Assembly: GCF_030268885.1 (NCBI RefSeq)
Contig: NZ_BSSA01000025.1
Span: 1 to 64,000 of the forward strand
Direction of reading: 5' to 3'
DNA: 64,000 nucleotides
DNA from: Kitasatospora phosalacinea
Lineage (GTDB): Bacteria; Actinomycetota; Actinomycetes; Streptomycetales; Streptomycetaceae
Shown: one piece after another, positions 55,814-63,197 of the stretch
Numbering within the stretch: the first letter of the stretch is position 1
Layout: each line of letters starts with the position of its first letter
The notes under the pieces: generated by a model
Told to the model about the DNA's origin: nothing
Seen by the model: the letters and a program-made list of their open reading frames with translations, nothing else
Database searches by the model: none
Made by a program: the position numbers and the translations under genes

Positions 55814-55899
55814 CGGGAACCTCGATCTGCTCGGCGGGCGGGAGGACCACCCCACTGTGCCAGGTCGAACCGGGCAAACCCGAACACATCGGGACGGAA

Positions 55900-55923
55900 G
55901 CCCCGGCGCGGGAGCGCCGGGGC
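55900..55923 (-). terminator. Terminator after the FAD monooxygenase gene
   Basis: A perfect 10-bp stem, GCCCCGGCGC (55900-55909) with GCGCCGGGGC (55914-55923), and a GGGA loop, 21 bp past the stop codon. Confidence 0.7.
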
Positions 55924-55943
55924 CAACCGCGCCGACCGGCGCC

Positions 55944-57410
55944 CTACCCCGCCGGACGCCCCGCCGGGTGCCCCGCCGGACCGAACCAGCGCGCCAGCGC
56001 CTCCTCCAGGCCCTCCCCGGCCCCCGGCTCCTCGCCCACCCACGCCACGTGCCCGTCCGGACGCAGCAGCACCGCCGCGGCGCCCAGCTCCGGGCAGCCG
56101 TCCACCAGCACGTCCACCCGGTCCTCCCGACCCGCCGCGGACAGCAGCCCCGAGCGGTCCAGCAGCAGGCCCCGCCCCGCGTGCATCCGCCCGTACAGCC
56201 GCCCCGGCGGCGGGGCGTCGACCAGCTGCACGTCCCGCTGGCGGCGGCCCAGCAGGGCCGGGCCCGGGCCGAAGTCGTACCGGACGTCCACGCCCGAGAT
56301 CACGCCCGTGACGTACCGGTTGACGTCCGGGAAGTCCATCAGCCGGGCGAACACCCCGCGCAGCGCCACCGCGCCCGGGGAGGTGCCCAGCAGCGTCATC
56401 TGCGCCCGGGTGTGCGCGATCACCGCCGCACCCACCGGGTGCCGCTCCGCGTGGTACGTGTCCAGCAGGCCCGGCGGGGCCCAGCCGGCCACCTCGGCGG
56501 CCAGCTTCCAGCCCAGGTTGAACGCGTCCTGCACGCCCAGGTTCAGGCCCTGGCCGCCCGTCGGCGGATGGACGTGCGCCGCGTCGCCCGCCAGCAGCAC
56601 CCGGCCCGCCCGGTACCGCTCCGCCTGGCGCGTCGCGTCCCCGAAGCGGGACAGCCAGCGCGGCGAGTGCACCCCGAAGTCGGTGCCCGCCACCGCGCGC
56701 AGCCGGGACCGGAACTCCTCCAGCGTCGGCGCCGCGCGGTCCTCCGACACGCCCTCCGCCGGAACGATCACCCGGTACACCCCGCCGCCCTCGTGGTGCA
56801 GCCCGAACCGCAGCTCCGTGCGCCGGACCTCCGCCACCACCTCGGCGATCCGCACCGGATCCTCCGTGGCCTCCATCTGCCCCAGCAGCGTCTGCACCGT
56901 CGCCGGTTCGCCCGGGAACGCCACGCCCGCCAGCCGGCGCACCGTGCTGCGCCCGCCGTCGCACCCCACCAGCCAGCGCGCCCGCAACCGCGAGCCGTCC
57001 GCCAGCTCCGCCGCCACCCCCTCCTCGTCCTGGAGCAGGCCCACCACCTCGCAGCCGCGCCGCAGTTGCGCGCCCAACTCCTCGGCCCGCTCCCACAGCA
57101 ACTGCTCCGTCACCGGCTGCGGCGTCGCCAGCCCGTACGGATGCGCCGTGTCCATCCCCTCCGGCCACTCCCGGGCCTCGCCCGCGAACAGCCCGCCGAC
57201 CCGGAACTCCTTGCTCACCGCCCGGAACCGCTCCAACAGCCCGCGCTGGTCCATCACCTCCACGCTGCGCGCGTGCAACCCCTGCCCCCGGGACTCCCCG
57301 GTCGGTGCCGTCAACCGCTCGAGGACCACCACCTCCACCCCGTGCAGCCGCAGCTCGCACGCCAGCATCAACCCGGTCGGCCCGCCGCCGACCACCAGTA
57401 CGTCGATCAT
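55944..57410 (-). CDS. FAD-dependent aromatic monooxygenase (488 aa)
   Basis: A class A flavoprotein hydroxylase. GGGPTG (8-13) binds the FAD ADP moiety, LVGCDGGRSTVRR (about 147-159) is the DG motif for FAD/NADPH, and GDAAHVHPPTGGQGLN (275-290) is the GD motif. The C-terminal thioredoxin-like domain (ELGAAAVLLRPDGHVAWVG) places it with PHBH-like enzymes that include rifampicin monooxygenases and polyketide hydroxylases. Residue-level choice between these is not possible. ATG 57410 has GGAGGG six bases upstream. Single gene; no biosynthetic cluster around it. Confidence 0.92.
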   Translation of the reverse strand: MIDVLVVGGGPTGLMLACELRLHGVEVVVLERLTAPTGESRGQGLHARSVEVMDQRGLLERFRAVSKEFRVGGLFAGEAREWPEGMDTAHPYGLATPQPVTEQLLWERAEELGAQLRRGCEVVGLLQDEEGVAAELADGSRLRARWLVGCDGGRSTVRRLAGVAFPGEPATVQTLLGQMEATEDPVRIAEVVAEVRRTELRFGLHHEGGGVYRVIVPAEGVSEDRAAPTLEEFRSRLRAVAGTDFGVHSPRWLSRFGDATRQAERYRAGRVLLAGDAAHVHPPTGGQGLNLGVQDAFNLGWKLAAEVAGWAPPGLLDTYHAERHPVGAAVIAHTRAQMTLLGTSPGAVALRGVFARLMDFPDVNRYVTGVISGVDVRYDFGPGPALLGRRQRDVQLVDAPPPGRLYGRMHAGRGLLLDRSGLLSAAGREDRVDVLVDGCPELGAAAVLLRPDGHVAWVGEEPGAGEGLEEALARWFGPAGHPAGRPAG

Positions 57411-57592
57411 CAACCCTCCGAAAACGCCCGAAAAGTGATTTTCCGTCAGCTTGCGGGCGAATGACCCGCAAAGCTCCCGTTCACGCCTCCGAGCGGACAT
57501 TCTGGGCCACCGACCGGCCCTTGCGGCAAGGCCCCCGGGGCGCGCTACCTTGGAAGTGGCGGGAGGGGCGGGCCGGGGGCGGAAAAGCAGTC

Positions 57593-57626
57593 GCCTCCCG
57601 CCCGGAGGAACCCCGGGACGGGAGGC
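57593..57626 (-). terminator. Terminator after the RibD-like gene
   Basis: Stem GCCTCCCG (57593-57600) with CGGGAGGC (57619-57626), with further partial pairing (CCCGG/CCGGG) inside the loop, 19 bp past the stop codon. Confidence 0.6.
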
Positions 57627-57644
57627 GGGTGCGACGGGTCCGGC

Positions 57645-58217
57645 TCAGCGGACCACGTCGAAGACGTTCTTCTGCACGCCGTTGGAGTACGCCTCGGACT
57701 CGACCAGTTCGAGCTTCTGCGCGTCCTTGTCGGTGTCGCTGAACAGGCGCTTGCCCGCGCCCAGCAGCAGCGGGAACACCAGCAGGTGGTAGCGGTCGAC
57801 CAGGCCCGCGTCCGACAGCGCGTGGTTCAGCCGCGCGCTGCCGTGCACGATGATCGGGCCGCCCTCGGTCTCCTTCAGCGCGGCCACCTCGTCCACCGAG
57901 CGCAGGATCGTGGTCGGCCCCCAGTCGGAGACCAGGTCGTCCTCGCCGAAGGTGGTCGACACCACGTACTTCGGCAGGTCCTTGTACCGGGCGAACTCCA
58001 CCATCCCCGGCCACACCGGGCTGAACGCCTGGTAGCTGACCCGGCCCAGCAGCATCGCGGCGGCCTCCTCCTGCTCCCGGCCCTTGATCTCGAACGCCTC
58101 GGGGACGAACGCGACGTCCTTGAACGTCCAGCCGGAGTTGCGGTAGCCCGGCTCGCCGCCGGGGGCCTCCATCACGCCGTCCAGGGAGACGAAGGCGGAG
58201 CTGATCAACGTGCGCAT
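57645..58217 (-). CDS. Dihydrofolate-reductase-like (RibD C-terminal) protein (190 aa)
   Basis: Matches the DHFR-fold RibD_C family: RTLISSAFVSLDGVMEAPGG, LLGRVSYQAFSPVWPG, KYVVSTTF, GPIIVHGSARLNHALSDAGL and LVFPLLLGAGKRLF. NADPH binding is expected; real substrate is unknown because such stand-alone proteins are common in actinobacteria and rarely make folate or riboflavin. ATG 58217 lies 45 bp after the SRPBCC gene, making it the last gene of an ArsR/SRPBCC/DHFR-like unit. Confidence 0.93.
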   Translation of the reverse strand: MRTLISSAFVSLDGVMEAPGGEPGYRNSGWTFKDVAFVPEAFEIKGREQEEAAAMLLGRVSYQAFSPVWPGMVEFARYKDLPKYVVSTTFGEDDLVSDWGPTTILRSVDEVAALKETEGGPIIVHGSARLNHALSDAGLVDRYHLLVFPLLLGAGKRLFSDTDKDAQKLELVESEAYSNGVQKNVFDVVR

Positions 58218-58261
58218 CGGTGGTACCTCGTTCTGTGGGAAGGGACGGAAGACGGCTCGGG

Positions 58262-59011
58262 TCAGGAGACGGAAGCGGCCAGGGCGGACAGCCAGTGCTG
58301 CCAGGCGGCTTCGGGCGCGGCGGGGGACCGTTCGGTGAACAGGTGGTGGAACAGCAGCACCACGCCCGCCGGGTGCAGGAAGGAGTACAGGCCGTCGGCG
58401 GTGCGAACGGCGAAACGATCTTCGTCCGACCATACCAACTCGCCGTCCAGCGGGGGAAGTCCGGCCAGGTCGGCGCGCACCCGGGTGCCGACCGGCGGGT
58501 CGGACGGGAGGGCGAGGGCGGCGGTCAGCGCGGCCCGGACCCGGTCGGCGGGCAGGCCGGCGGTCGGCTGCACGGCGAACACCGGGACGCCGGTGCGGCC
58601 CGCGAAGTGCGTCAGGTACTCGCGCAGCGTGTGCAGGTGGAACGGCCAGCCGCGGCGCAGCGCGTCGTACTCGTCCGCCCAGTCGTCGCCCAGCATGCCG
58701 CTGTGCACCACCCGCAGCACGGTGCTGCCGCCGTCGCGACCCTCGATCAGGTACTCGAAGGCCATGAAGCGGCCGTCCCCGCCCGGCTCGGTGCGGGTCG
58801 CGAAGCGCTTGCCCGGCTCGTAGGCGGTGACGGTGGAGGTCTCCCGGTGGCCGCCGGTCTCCATCGAGGCCGACCCGCCGACCTGCGGGTCGACCTCGTT
58901 GCGGCCCATGAACCAGGAGTCGATGCCCGGGCCGGTGGCGATCGCCTCCCAGACCTGCTCCGGGTCGGCCGGCAGGGCCAGCTCGAATTCCAGCTCGAAG
59001 GGGTGCGGCAT
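58262..59011 (-). CDS. SRPBCC (AHSA1/START-like) domain protein (249 aa)
   Basis: The sequence FELEFELALPADPEQVWEAI followed by ATGPGIDSWFMG is the AHSA1 start with the conserved helix-grip fold. VVHSGMLGDDWADEYDAL and RRGWPFHLHTLREYLTHF close the first domain (about residues 1-140). The remaining ~105 residues are a second, more divergent half (RTADGLYSFLHPAGVVLLFH). ArsR genes are often followed by such SRPBCC genes, which is the case here, with 4 bp between them. The ligand is unknown. Confidence 0.88.
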   Translation of the reverse strand: MPHPFELEFELALPADPEQVWEAIATGPGIDSWFMGRNEVDPQVGGSASMETGGHRETSTVTAYEPGKRFATRTEPGGDGRFMAFEYLIEGRDGGSTVLRVVHSGMLGDDWADEYDALRRGWPFHLHTLREYLTHFAGRTGVPVFAVQPTAGLPADRVRAALTAALALPSDPPVGTRVRADLAGLPPLDGELVWSDEDRFAVRTADGLYSFLHPAGVVLLFHHLFTERSPAAPEAAWQHWLSALAASVS

Positions 59012-59015
59012 GGCG

Positions 59016-59675
59016 TCAGTTCTCCTGCGGGGCGGGGGAGTCGGTGGGGGGACGGGGGGTGTCGGGGTCGTCGGGGTCGTCGGGGGAGGGGGGTGGGGCG
59101 GTGGGGATCTGGTGCAGGCCGACCACCAGCCGGTGGTCGCGGCCCTGCGGGGCGGACTCGTCGTGGTAGCGGCTGACCAGGGCGGCGACCGCCTGCGAGA
59201 GCTCCTCGGCGAACGCCGCCCGGTCGGCCGCCGAGGCGAAGCGGATCCGGGCGTCGATCCCGAACGAGGCCACCCGCTGCCGGGCCCGGGCCGCGCCGGT
59301 CAGCAGCGACCCGACCTCCTGCACCAGCCGGGCACCCAGCGCCAGCAGCCAGCGCGCCGAGAGCTGGTCCGGCGAACGGGACGGGTCCGGGCTGACCGCG
59401 GCGAGCGCGGCGGGCGAGATCACGTACGAGGCCGCCGTCGCCCGGTACACCCGCTCCGTCATGTTCCCCTTCCGGCGCTCCTCGGCCAGTTCGACCAGGC
59501 CGTGCCGTTCCAGCTCCTTCAGGTGGTAGTTGACCTTCTGCCGGGGCAGCCCCAGCCGGGCGGCCAGCGCGGCGGCCGAGCCGGGCTCGGCCAGGGCGGC
59601 GAGGAGGCGGGCCCGCATGGGGTCCAACGAGGCCTCGGCGGCGGCGGGTTCTTCGATCACGGCAACGTCCAGCAC
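59016..59675 (-). CDS. ArsR-family (winged helix) transcriptional regulator (219 aa)
   Basis: An ArsR-type HTH lies in the first ~85 residues (LDPMRARLLAALAEPGSAAA, LAARLGLPRQKVNYHLKELE, RHGLVELAEE). The C-terminal part is a helical domain with DARIRFASAADRAAFAEELS and a Pro/Asp-rich tail. No metal-binding cysteines occur, so it is not an arsenic sensor. Start ATG 59675. It precedes the SRPBCC and RibD-like genes on the same strand and probably autoregulates the unit. An imperfect repeat TTTCCT/AGGAAA-like (TTCCT ... AGGAA, 59701-59717) in front of the gene may be its operator. Confidence 0.88.
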   Translation of the reverse strand: MLDVAVIEEPAAAEASLDPMRARLLAALAEPGSAAALAARLGLPRQKVNYHLKELERHGLVELAEERRKGNMTERVYRATAASYVISPAALAAVSPDPSRSPDQLSARWLLALGARLVQEVGSLLTGAARARQRVASFGIDARIRFASAADRAAFAEELSQAVAALVSRYHDESAPQGRDHRLVVGLHQIPTAPPPSPDDPDDPDTPRPPTDSPAPQEN

Positions 59676-59810
59676 CCCTCCAGGATGGCGCCGACAACTT
59701 TTCCTGTCAAGGAGGAAGAATTTGTCCGTGTGGTACCGGAGGGGTGCTGGACGGGAGCGGCGGGTGCGGGACGGGCGGGTGCGGGGCGGGCGGGGTGCCA
59801 GGCGGCCGGG

Positions 59811-60827
59811 TCAGAGCGCCGTGCGGGCCACCCGGCGGAAGGTGAGGTAGAGCGCGACCCCGGCGACGGCGGCCAGCAGCGCGGTCTCCACCAACTGCAT
59901 CGGGAGCAGGTGCGAGACGGGGTGGACCCGGGCCCAGGTGGGGTAGAGGGTGGTGCGGCTGTTGCAGTCCATCCCGGCCAGGCAGACGGTGTTGGCCACC
60001 CGGCTGCCGTCGGGCAGGACGTAGCCGCCCTCCACCACCCAGGAGCCGGAGGGCTGCACGAACTGCATGCTCCAGGAGGTCTTCCAGGAGGGCGCGTCGG
60101 TGAGCGGGAGGAAGTGCACCCGCACCGCGTGCACCAGCACCTGGCTCAGGCCCACGACGACACCGGTGACCGGCACCGCCAGCACGGTGCGGCGCAGGAA
60201 CTGGCCGATCGCCGCGCCGACGGCCAGGGCGTACAGCGACCAGGCGACCGGGGCCAGGCCGAGCGCCGGGTAGGTCATCCCCTGGAACGCCGGGTCGGAC
60301 GGCGGGTCGAGCCGGTAGACGTCCCAGTACCAGAGCGAGGTGGACACGGCCGCCAGTGCGCCGACCGACACCAGCACCAGCAGCGCGGGAACGGCCAGCC
60401 GGGTCCGCAGCCAGCGGGTCGGGGACACCGACTGGACGCGGACCAGCCGGATCGTGCCCTGCTCGTGCTCCTGGGACAGCAGCGGCGCACCGATGAACAT
60501 GCCGATCAGGACCGGCAGGACGAAGATCGCCGGTTCCACCTGGTCCGTGAAGTGGGCGAGCAGGCCGATGCGCAGCAGCGCGCTGTCGGGGTCGATCGCA
60601 CCCAGCGTGCTCCGGAACACGAAGTGGCCGACCAGCAGGACGAGGACGGCGAGGAGCACCGTTGCGCCGAGCGTCCGGGCGGCGGTGCGGCTCTGCCGCC
60701 AGGCCAGCCAGGTCAGGCCGCTCGGGCGGAACGGGCGCAGCGGGGAGCGGCGTCCGGAGGAGTCCGCCCCGGCCTCGGCGGTGCCGGGGGAGGCGGGGGC
60801 CGGGCCGGACAGTTGTGCGGTGCTCAT
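59811..60827 (-). CDS. ABC transporter permease (338 aa)
   Basis: About six membrane helices after a Pro/Ser-rich cytoplasmic start: LGATVLLAVLVLLVGHFVF, VLPVLIGMFIGAPLLSQEHE, VPALLVLVSVGALAAVS, ALGLAPVAWSLYALAVGAAI, AVPVTGVVVGLSQVLVHAV and LLAAVAGVALYLTF. The LLSQEHEQGTIRLVRVQSVS segment is typical of ABC-2-type permeases next to YtrA regulators. ATG 60827 overlaps the ATPase stop by 4 bp (ATGA). The substrate is unknown. An extracytoplasmic loop with two cysteines (TVCLAGMDCNSRT) is unusual and may form a disulfide. Confidence 0.9.
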   Translation of the reverse strand: MSTAQLSGPAPASPGTAEAGADSSGRRSPLRPFRPSGLTWLAWRQSRTAARTLGATVLLAVLVLLVGHFVFRSTLGAIDPDSALLRIGLLAHFTDQVEPAIFVLPVLIGMFIGAPLLSQEHEQGTIRLVRVQSVSPTRWLRTRLAVPALLVLVSVGALAAVSTSLWYWDVYRLDPPSDPAFQGMTYPALGLAPVAWSLYALAVGAAIGQFLRRTVLAVPVTGVVVGLSQVLVHAVRVHFLPLTDAPSWKTSWSMQFVQPSGSWVVEGGYVLPDGSRVANTVCLAGMDCNSRTTLYPTWARVHPVSHLLPMQLVETALLAAVAGVALYLTFRRVARTAL

Positions 60828-61792
60828 GAGGCGGCCTCGCTGGTGACGGGGGACGGACGGTCGGTGGTGGGGGCGCCGGTGTCGGCGTTCTGGGCGTGCC
60901 CGGCGGCGGCGCCGCGCAGGTGGGCGAGCAGCAGCTCGTCCAGGCGCGGGCGCTCCTGCGTCCAGGGCGCGGGGGGCGGGGCCGGGTCGGGGTGGTGCAG
61001 CAGTCCCGTGGCCCGGCGGCCGGTGACGCGCCACTCGACGGCCTCGCCCGGCGGGCGCTCCAGGTCAGCGGGGCCGGAGACCAGGCGGTGGGCGTCCAGC
61101 AGTTCGTCCACCCCGCCCGCCAGTCGCACCCGGCCGGAGTGGAGCAGCAGGACGTGGTCCACGACCTCCTCCAGCTCCGTCAGGGTGTGCGAGGAGATCA
61201 GCACGGTGGTCCCGCGGTCGGCGGCGTCCGACAGCAGGACGCCCAGCAGGTCGTGCCGGACCAGTGGGTCCAGATCGGCCAACGGCTCGTCCAGCAGCAG
61301 CAGTTCGGGCTGCTTGCCGATGGCGAGGGCCAGGGCGAGCCGACTGCGCTGGCCGCCGGAGAGCGATCCGACCTTCGCGTCCTGCTTCAACTCGGCCAGC
61401 CGGAGCACGCGTTCGGCGAGGGCCTGGTTCCAGGACGGGTTGAGCTCGCGGCCCATCCGCAGGGTGTCGGCCACCGTGAAGGACCGGTACAGCGGCTTGT
61501 CCTGCGCCGCGAAGCCGATCCGGGCCCGCAGTCCGTCCCCGTCCCCGCGTCCGTCCGGGGTCAACGGACTGCCGAACAGCCGGAGTTCACCCTCCGACGG
61601 TGCGCAGAGCATGGCCGCCAGGGCGAACAGTGTGCTCTTGCCCGCCCCGTTCGGCCCCATCACGCCGCAGATCCGCCCGGTCGGCACCGCGAAGTCGCAG
61701 TGGCGCAGCGCCCACGGCCCGGTCGCACCGCCGAACCTCTTCCCCAACCCCACTGCCTGCACGGCGAACTGATCGTCCGTCAATTTCTCCAC
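60824..61792 (-). CDS. ABC transporter ATP-binding protein (322 aa)
   Basis: Walker A GPNGAGKST (46-54), Q loop FAAQDKPLY, signature LSGGQRSRLALALA (144-157), Walker B LLLLDEPLADLDP (164-176) and the switch histidine in ISSHTLTELE are all present. It is an export-type ATPase (CcmA/YtrB group) with a ~75-residue Pro-rich C-terminal extension. GTG 61792 lies 21 bp after the GntR gene. It pairs with the permease downstream and is probably repressed by the GntR protein. Confidence 0.95.
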   Translation of the reverse strand: MEKLTDDQFAVQAVGLGKRFGGATGPWALRHCDFAVPTGRICGVMGPNGAGKSTLFALAAMLCAPSEGELRLFGSPLTPDGRGDGDGLRARIGFAAQDKPLYRSFTVADTLRMGRELNPSWNQALAERVLRLAELKQDAKVGSLSGGQRSRLALALAIGKQPELLLLDEPLADLDPLVRHDLLGVLLSDAADRGTTVLISSHTLTELEEVVDHVLLLHSGRVRLAGGVDELLDAHRLVSGPADLERPPGEAVEWRVTGRRATGLLHHPDPAPPPAPWTQERPRLDELLLAHLRGAAAGHAQNADTGAPTTDRPSPVTSEAAS

Positions 61793-61813
61793 TGCTCCCC
61801 CTCGTCTGTCGGG

Positions 61814-62233
61814 TCACCCTGTCGCGTCCGGCGCCGGGCCGGGGCGGAGACCGGTCGCGAAGCGCTGGTCCAGCACGGAGGCCACCAGCGCGGCGACGTC
61901 CTCCCGGTCGAGTCCGGCGCCCCGGGCCCGGTCCACCCAGGCGGTCAACTCGGCGCGCAACGGCCCGTCCTCGGCGGCCTCCGGCCGGGCCAGCGAGCGG
62001 AGGACGAACGTCCCCAGTCCCGGCCGGGGTGCCACCAGGCCCGCGCGCTCCAGCTCCCGGTACGCCTTGAGCACGGTGTTGGGATTGACCGCCGTGAGCT
62101 CCACCACCTCACGGGCCGTGGGGAGCTTGTCCCCCGGCCGCAGCACGCCGAGCCGCAGGGCCTGTTCGGTCTGCTGCACGATCTGCTGGTAGGTCGGGAC
62201 GCCGCTGCGCCGGTCGAGGCGGTACTCGATCAC
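61814..62233 (-). CDS. GntR-family (YtrA subfamily) transcriptional regulator (139 aa)
   Basis: A winged helix at residues 1-70 (VPTYQQIVQQTEQALRLGVL, GDKLPTAREVVELTAVNPNT, VLKAYRELERAGLVAPRPGL, GTFV) is followed by a short helical C-terminus of ~60 residues (LRAELTAWVDRARGAGLDRE), the size that defines YtrA-type GntR regulators. GTG 62233. The palindrome at 62247-62268 lies 14 bp upstream and is the obvious autoregulatory operator. First gene of the GntR/ATPase/permease operon. Confidence 0.93.
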   Translation of the reverse strand: MIEYRLDRRSGVPTYQQIVQQTEQALRLGVLRPGDKLPTAREVVELTAVNPNTVLKAYRELERAGLVAPRPGLGTFVLRSLARPEAAEDGPLRAELTAWVDRARGAGLDREDVAALVASVLDQRFATGLRPGPAPDATG

Positions 62234-62246
62234 ACCACCATCGCCC

Positions 62247-62268
62247 TTCCACTAATTGATTAGTGGAA
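62247..62268. promoter_or_regulatory. YtrA-type operator in front of the GntR/ABC operon
   Basis: TTCCACTAAT-TG-ATTAGTGGAA, perfect 10-bp arms around TG. It overlaps the A/T-rich promoter region of the leftward operon, so binding would block transcription initiation. Confidence 0.8.
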
Positions 62269-62419
62269 TAGTGATGCAGGGCTGACGGAACGTCAAATCG
62301 GTTCGGGAGGAGGCGGGCCGGGGCCTTCCGGCGGAAACTCGCGTGCGGGTGCCGCGCCCGCGACCTAGGCTGCGCCCTCGGGGGGCGGCTGCCCCTGGTT
62401 GACCGGAGGAGGACGGGGC

Positions 62420-63148
62420 ATGACCAGTCGACTGTTCGCGATCTGCTGCGACGCGACCCGACCGGCGGACCTGGCGCGCTTCTGGTCCGGGGTCCTGGGG
62501 TGGGAGTCGGTCGGCGGCTCGGAGGGGGAGGCCGTCATCCTGCCTCCGGGCCCGGGCGCCGCCGGGTTCCGCATCCGGTTCCGGCCGAACGGGAAGCCGA
62601 AGACGGGGCCGAACCGGGCCCACTTCGACCTGACGAGCGCCTCTCCGGAGGACCAGCAGCAGATCGTGGCCAGGGCGTTGGGGCTCGGCGGGAAGCACGT
62701 CGACGTGGGCCAGCGCCCGGAGGAGGGGCACGTGGTGCTCGCCGATCCGGACGGCAACGAGTTCTGCGTCATCGCGGCCGGGAACGCGTTCCTCGCCGAC
62801 ACCGACGTCATCGGTGCGCTGGCCTGCGACGGCACCCGCGAGGTCGGCCACTTCTGGAGCGGGGCGCTGGGGTGGCCGCTGGTCTGGGACCAGGGCGAGG
62901 AGACCGCGATCCAGTCACCGGACGGCGGTACGAAGATCACCTGGGGTGGTCCCCCGGTGGCGCCGAAGACGGGCCCGAACAGGCTGCAGTTCGAGCTGGC
63001 GCTCCCCGTCGGCGCCGACCGGGAGGCGGAGGTCGACCGCCTGGTCGCGCTCGGCGCGACGCGCGGCGGCGCCGGCCCCGGGGAAGGCGGCCGGGTGCTG
63101 ATGCTCGACCCCGACGGCAACGAGTTCTCCGTGGGGACGCCCCGGTAG
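62420..63148 (+). CDS. Two-domain VOC (glyoxalase-like) protein (242 aa)
   Basis: Two VOC modules: residues 1-120 (RLFAICCDATRPADLARFWS, VLGWESV, HVVLADPDGNEFCVI) and 125-242 (DVIGALACDGTREVGHFWSG, ALGWPLV, RVLMLDPDGNEFSVG). Each has the DPDGNEF end characteristic of the glyoxalase/bleomycin-resistance fold with a metal-binding Glu. It may bind a small ligand or act in detoxification. ATG 62420 follows GGAGGAGGA. Single gene. Confidence 0.92.
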   Translation: MTSRLFAICCDATRPADLARFWSGVLGWESVGGSEGEAVILPPGPGAAGFRIRFRPNGKPKTGPNRAHFDLTSASPEDQQQIVARALGLGGKHVDVGQRPEEGHVVLADPDGNEFCVIAAGNAFLADTDVIGALACDGTREVGHFWSGALGWPLVWDQGEETAIQSPDGGTKITWGGPPVAPKTGPNRLQFELALPVGADREAEVDRLVALGATRGGAGPGEGGRVLMLDPDGNEFSVGTPR

Positions 63149-63197
63149 GGGACCGCCGTCGGGCGGCGTCCCCCGGGGCGTCCCGTCGGGCGGCGTC

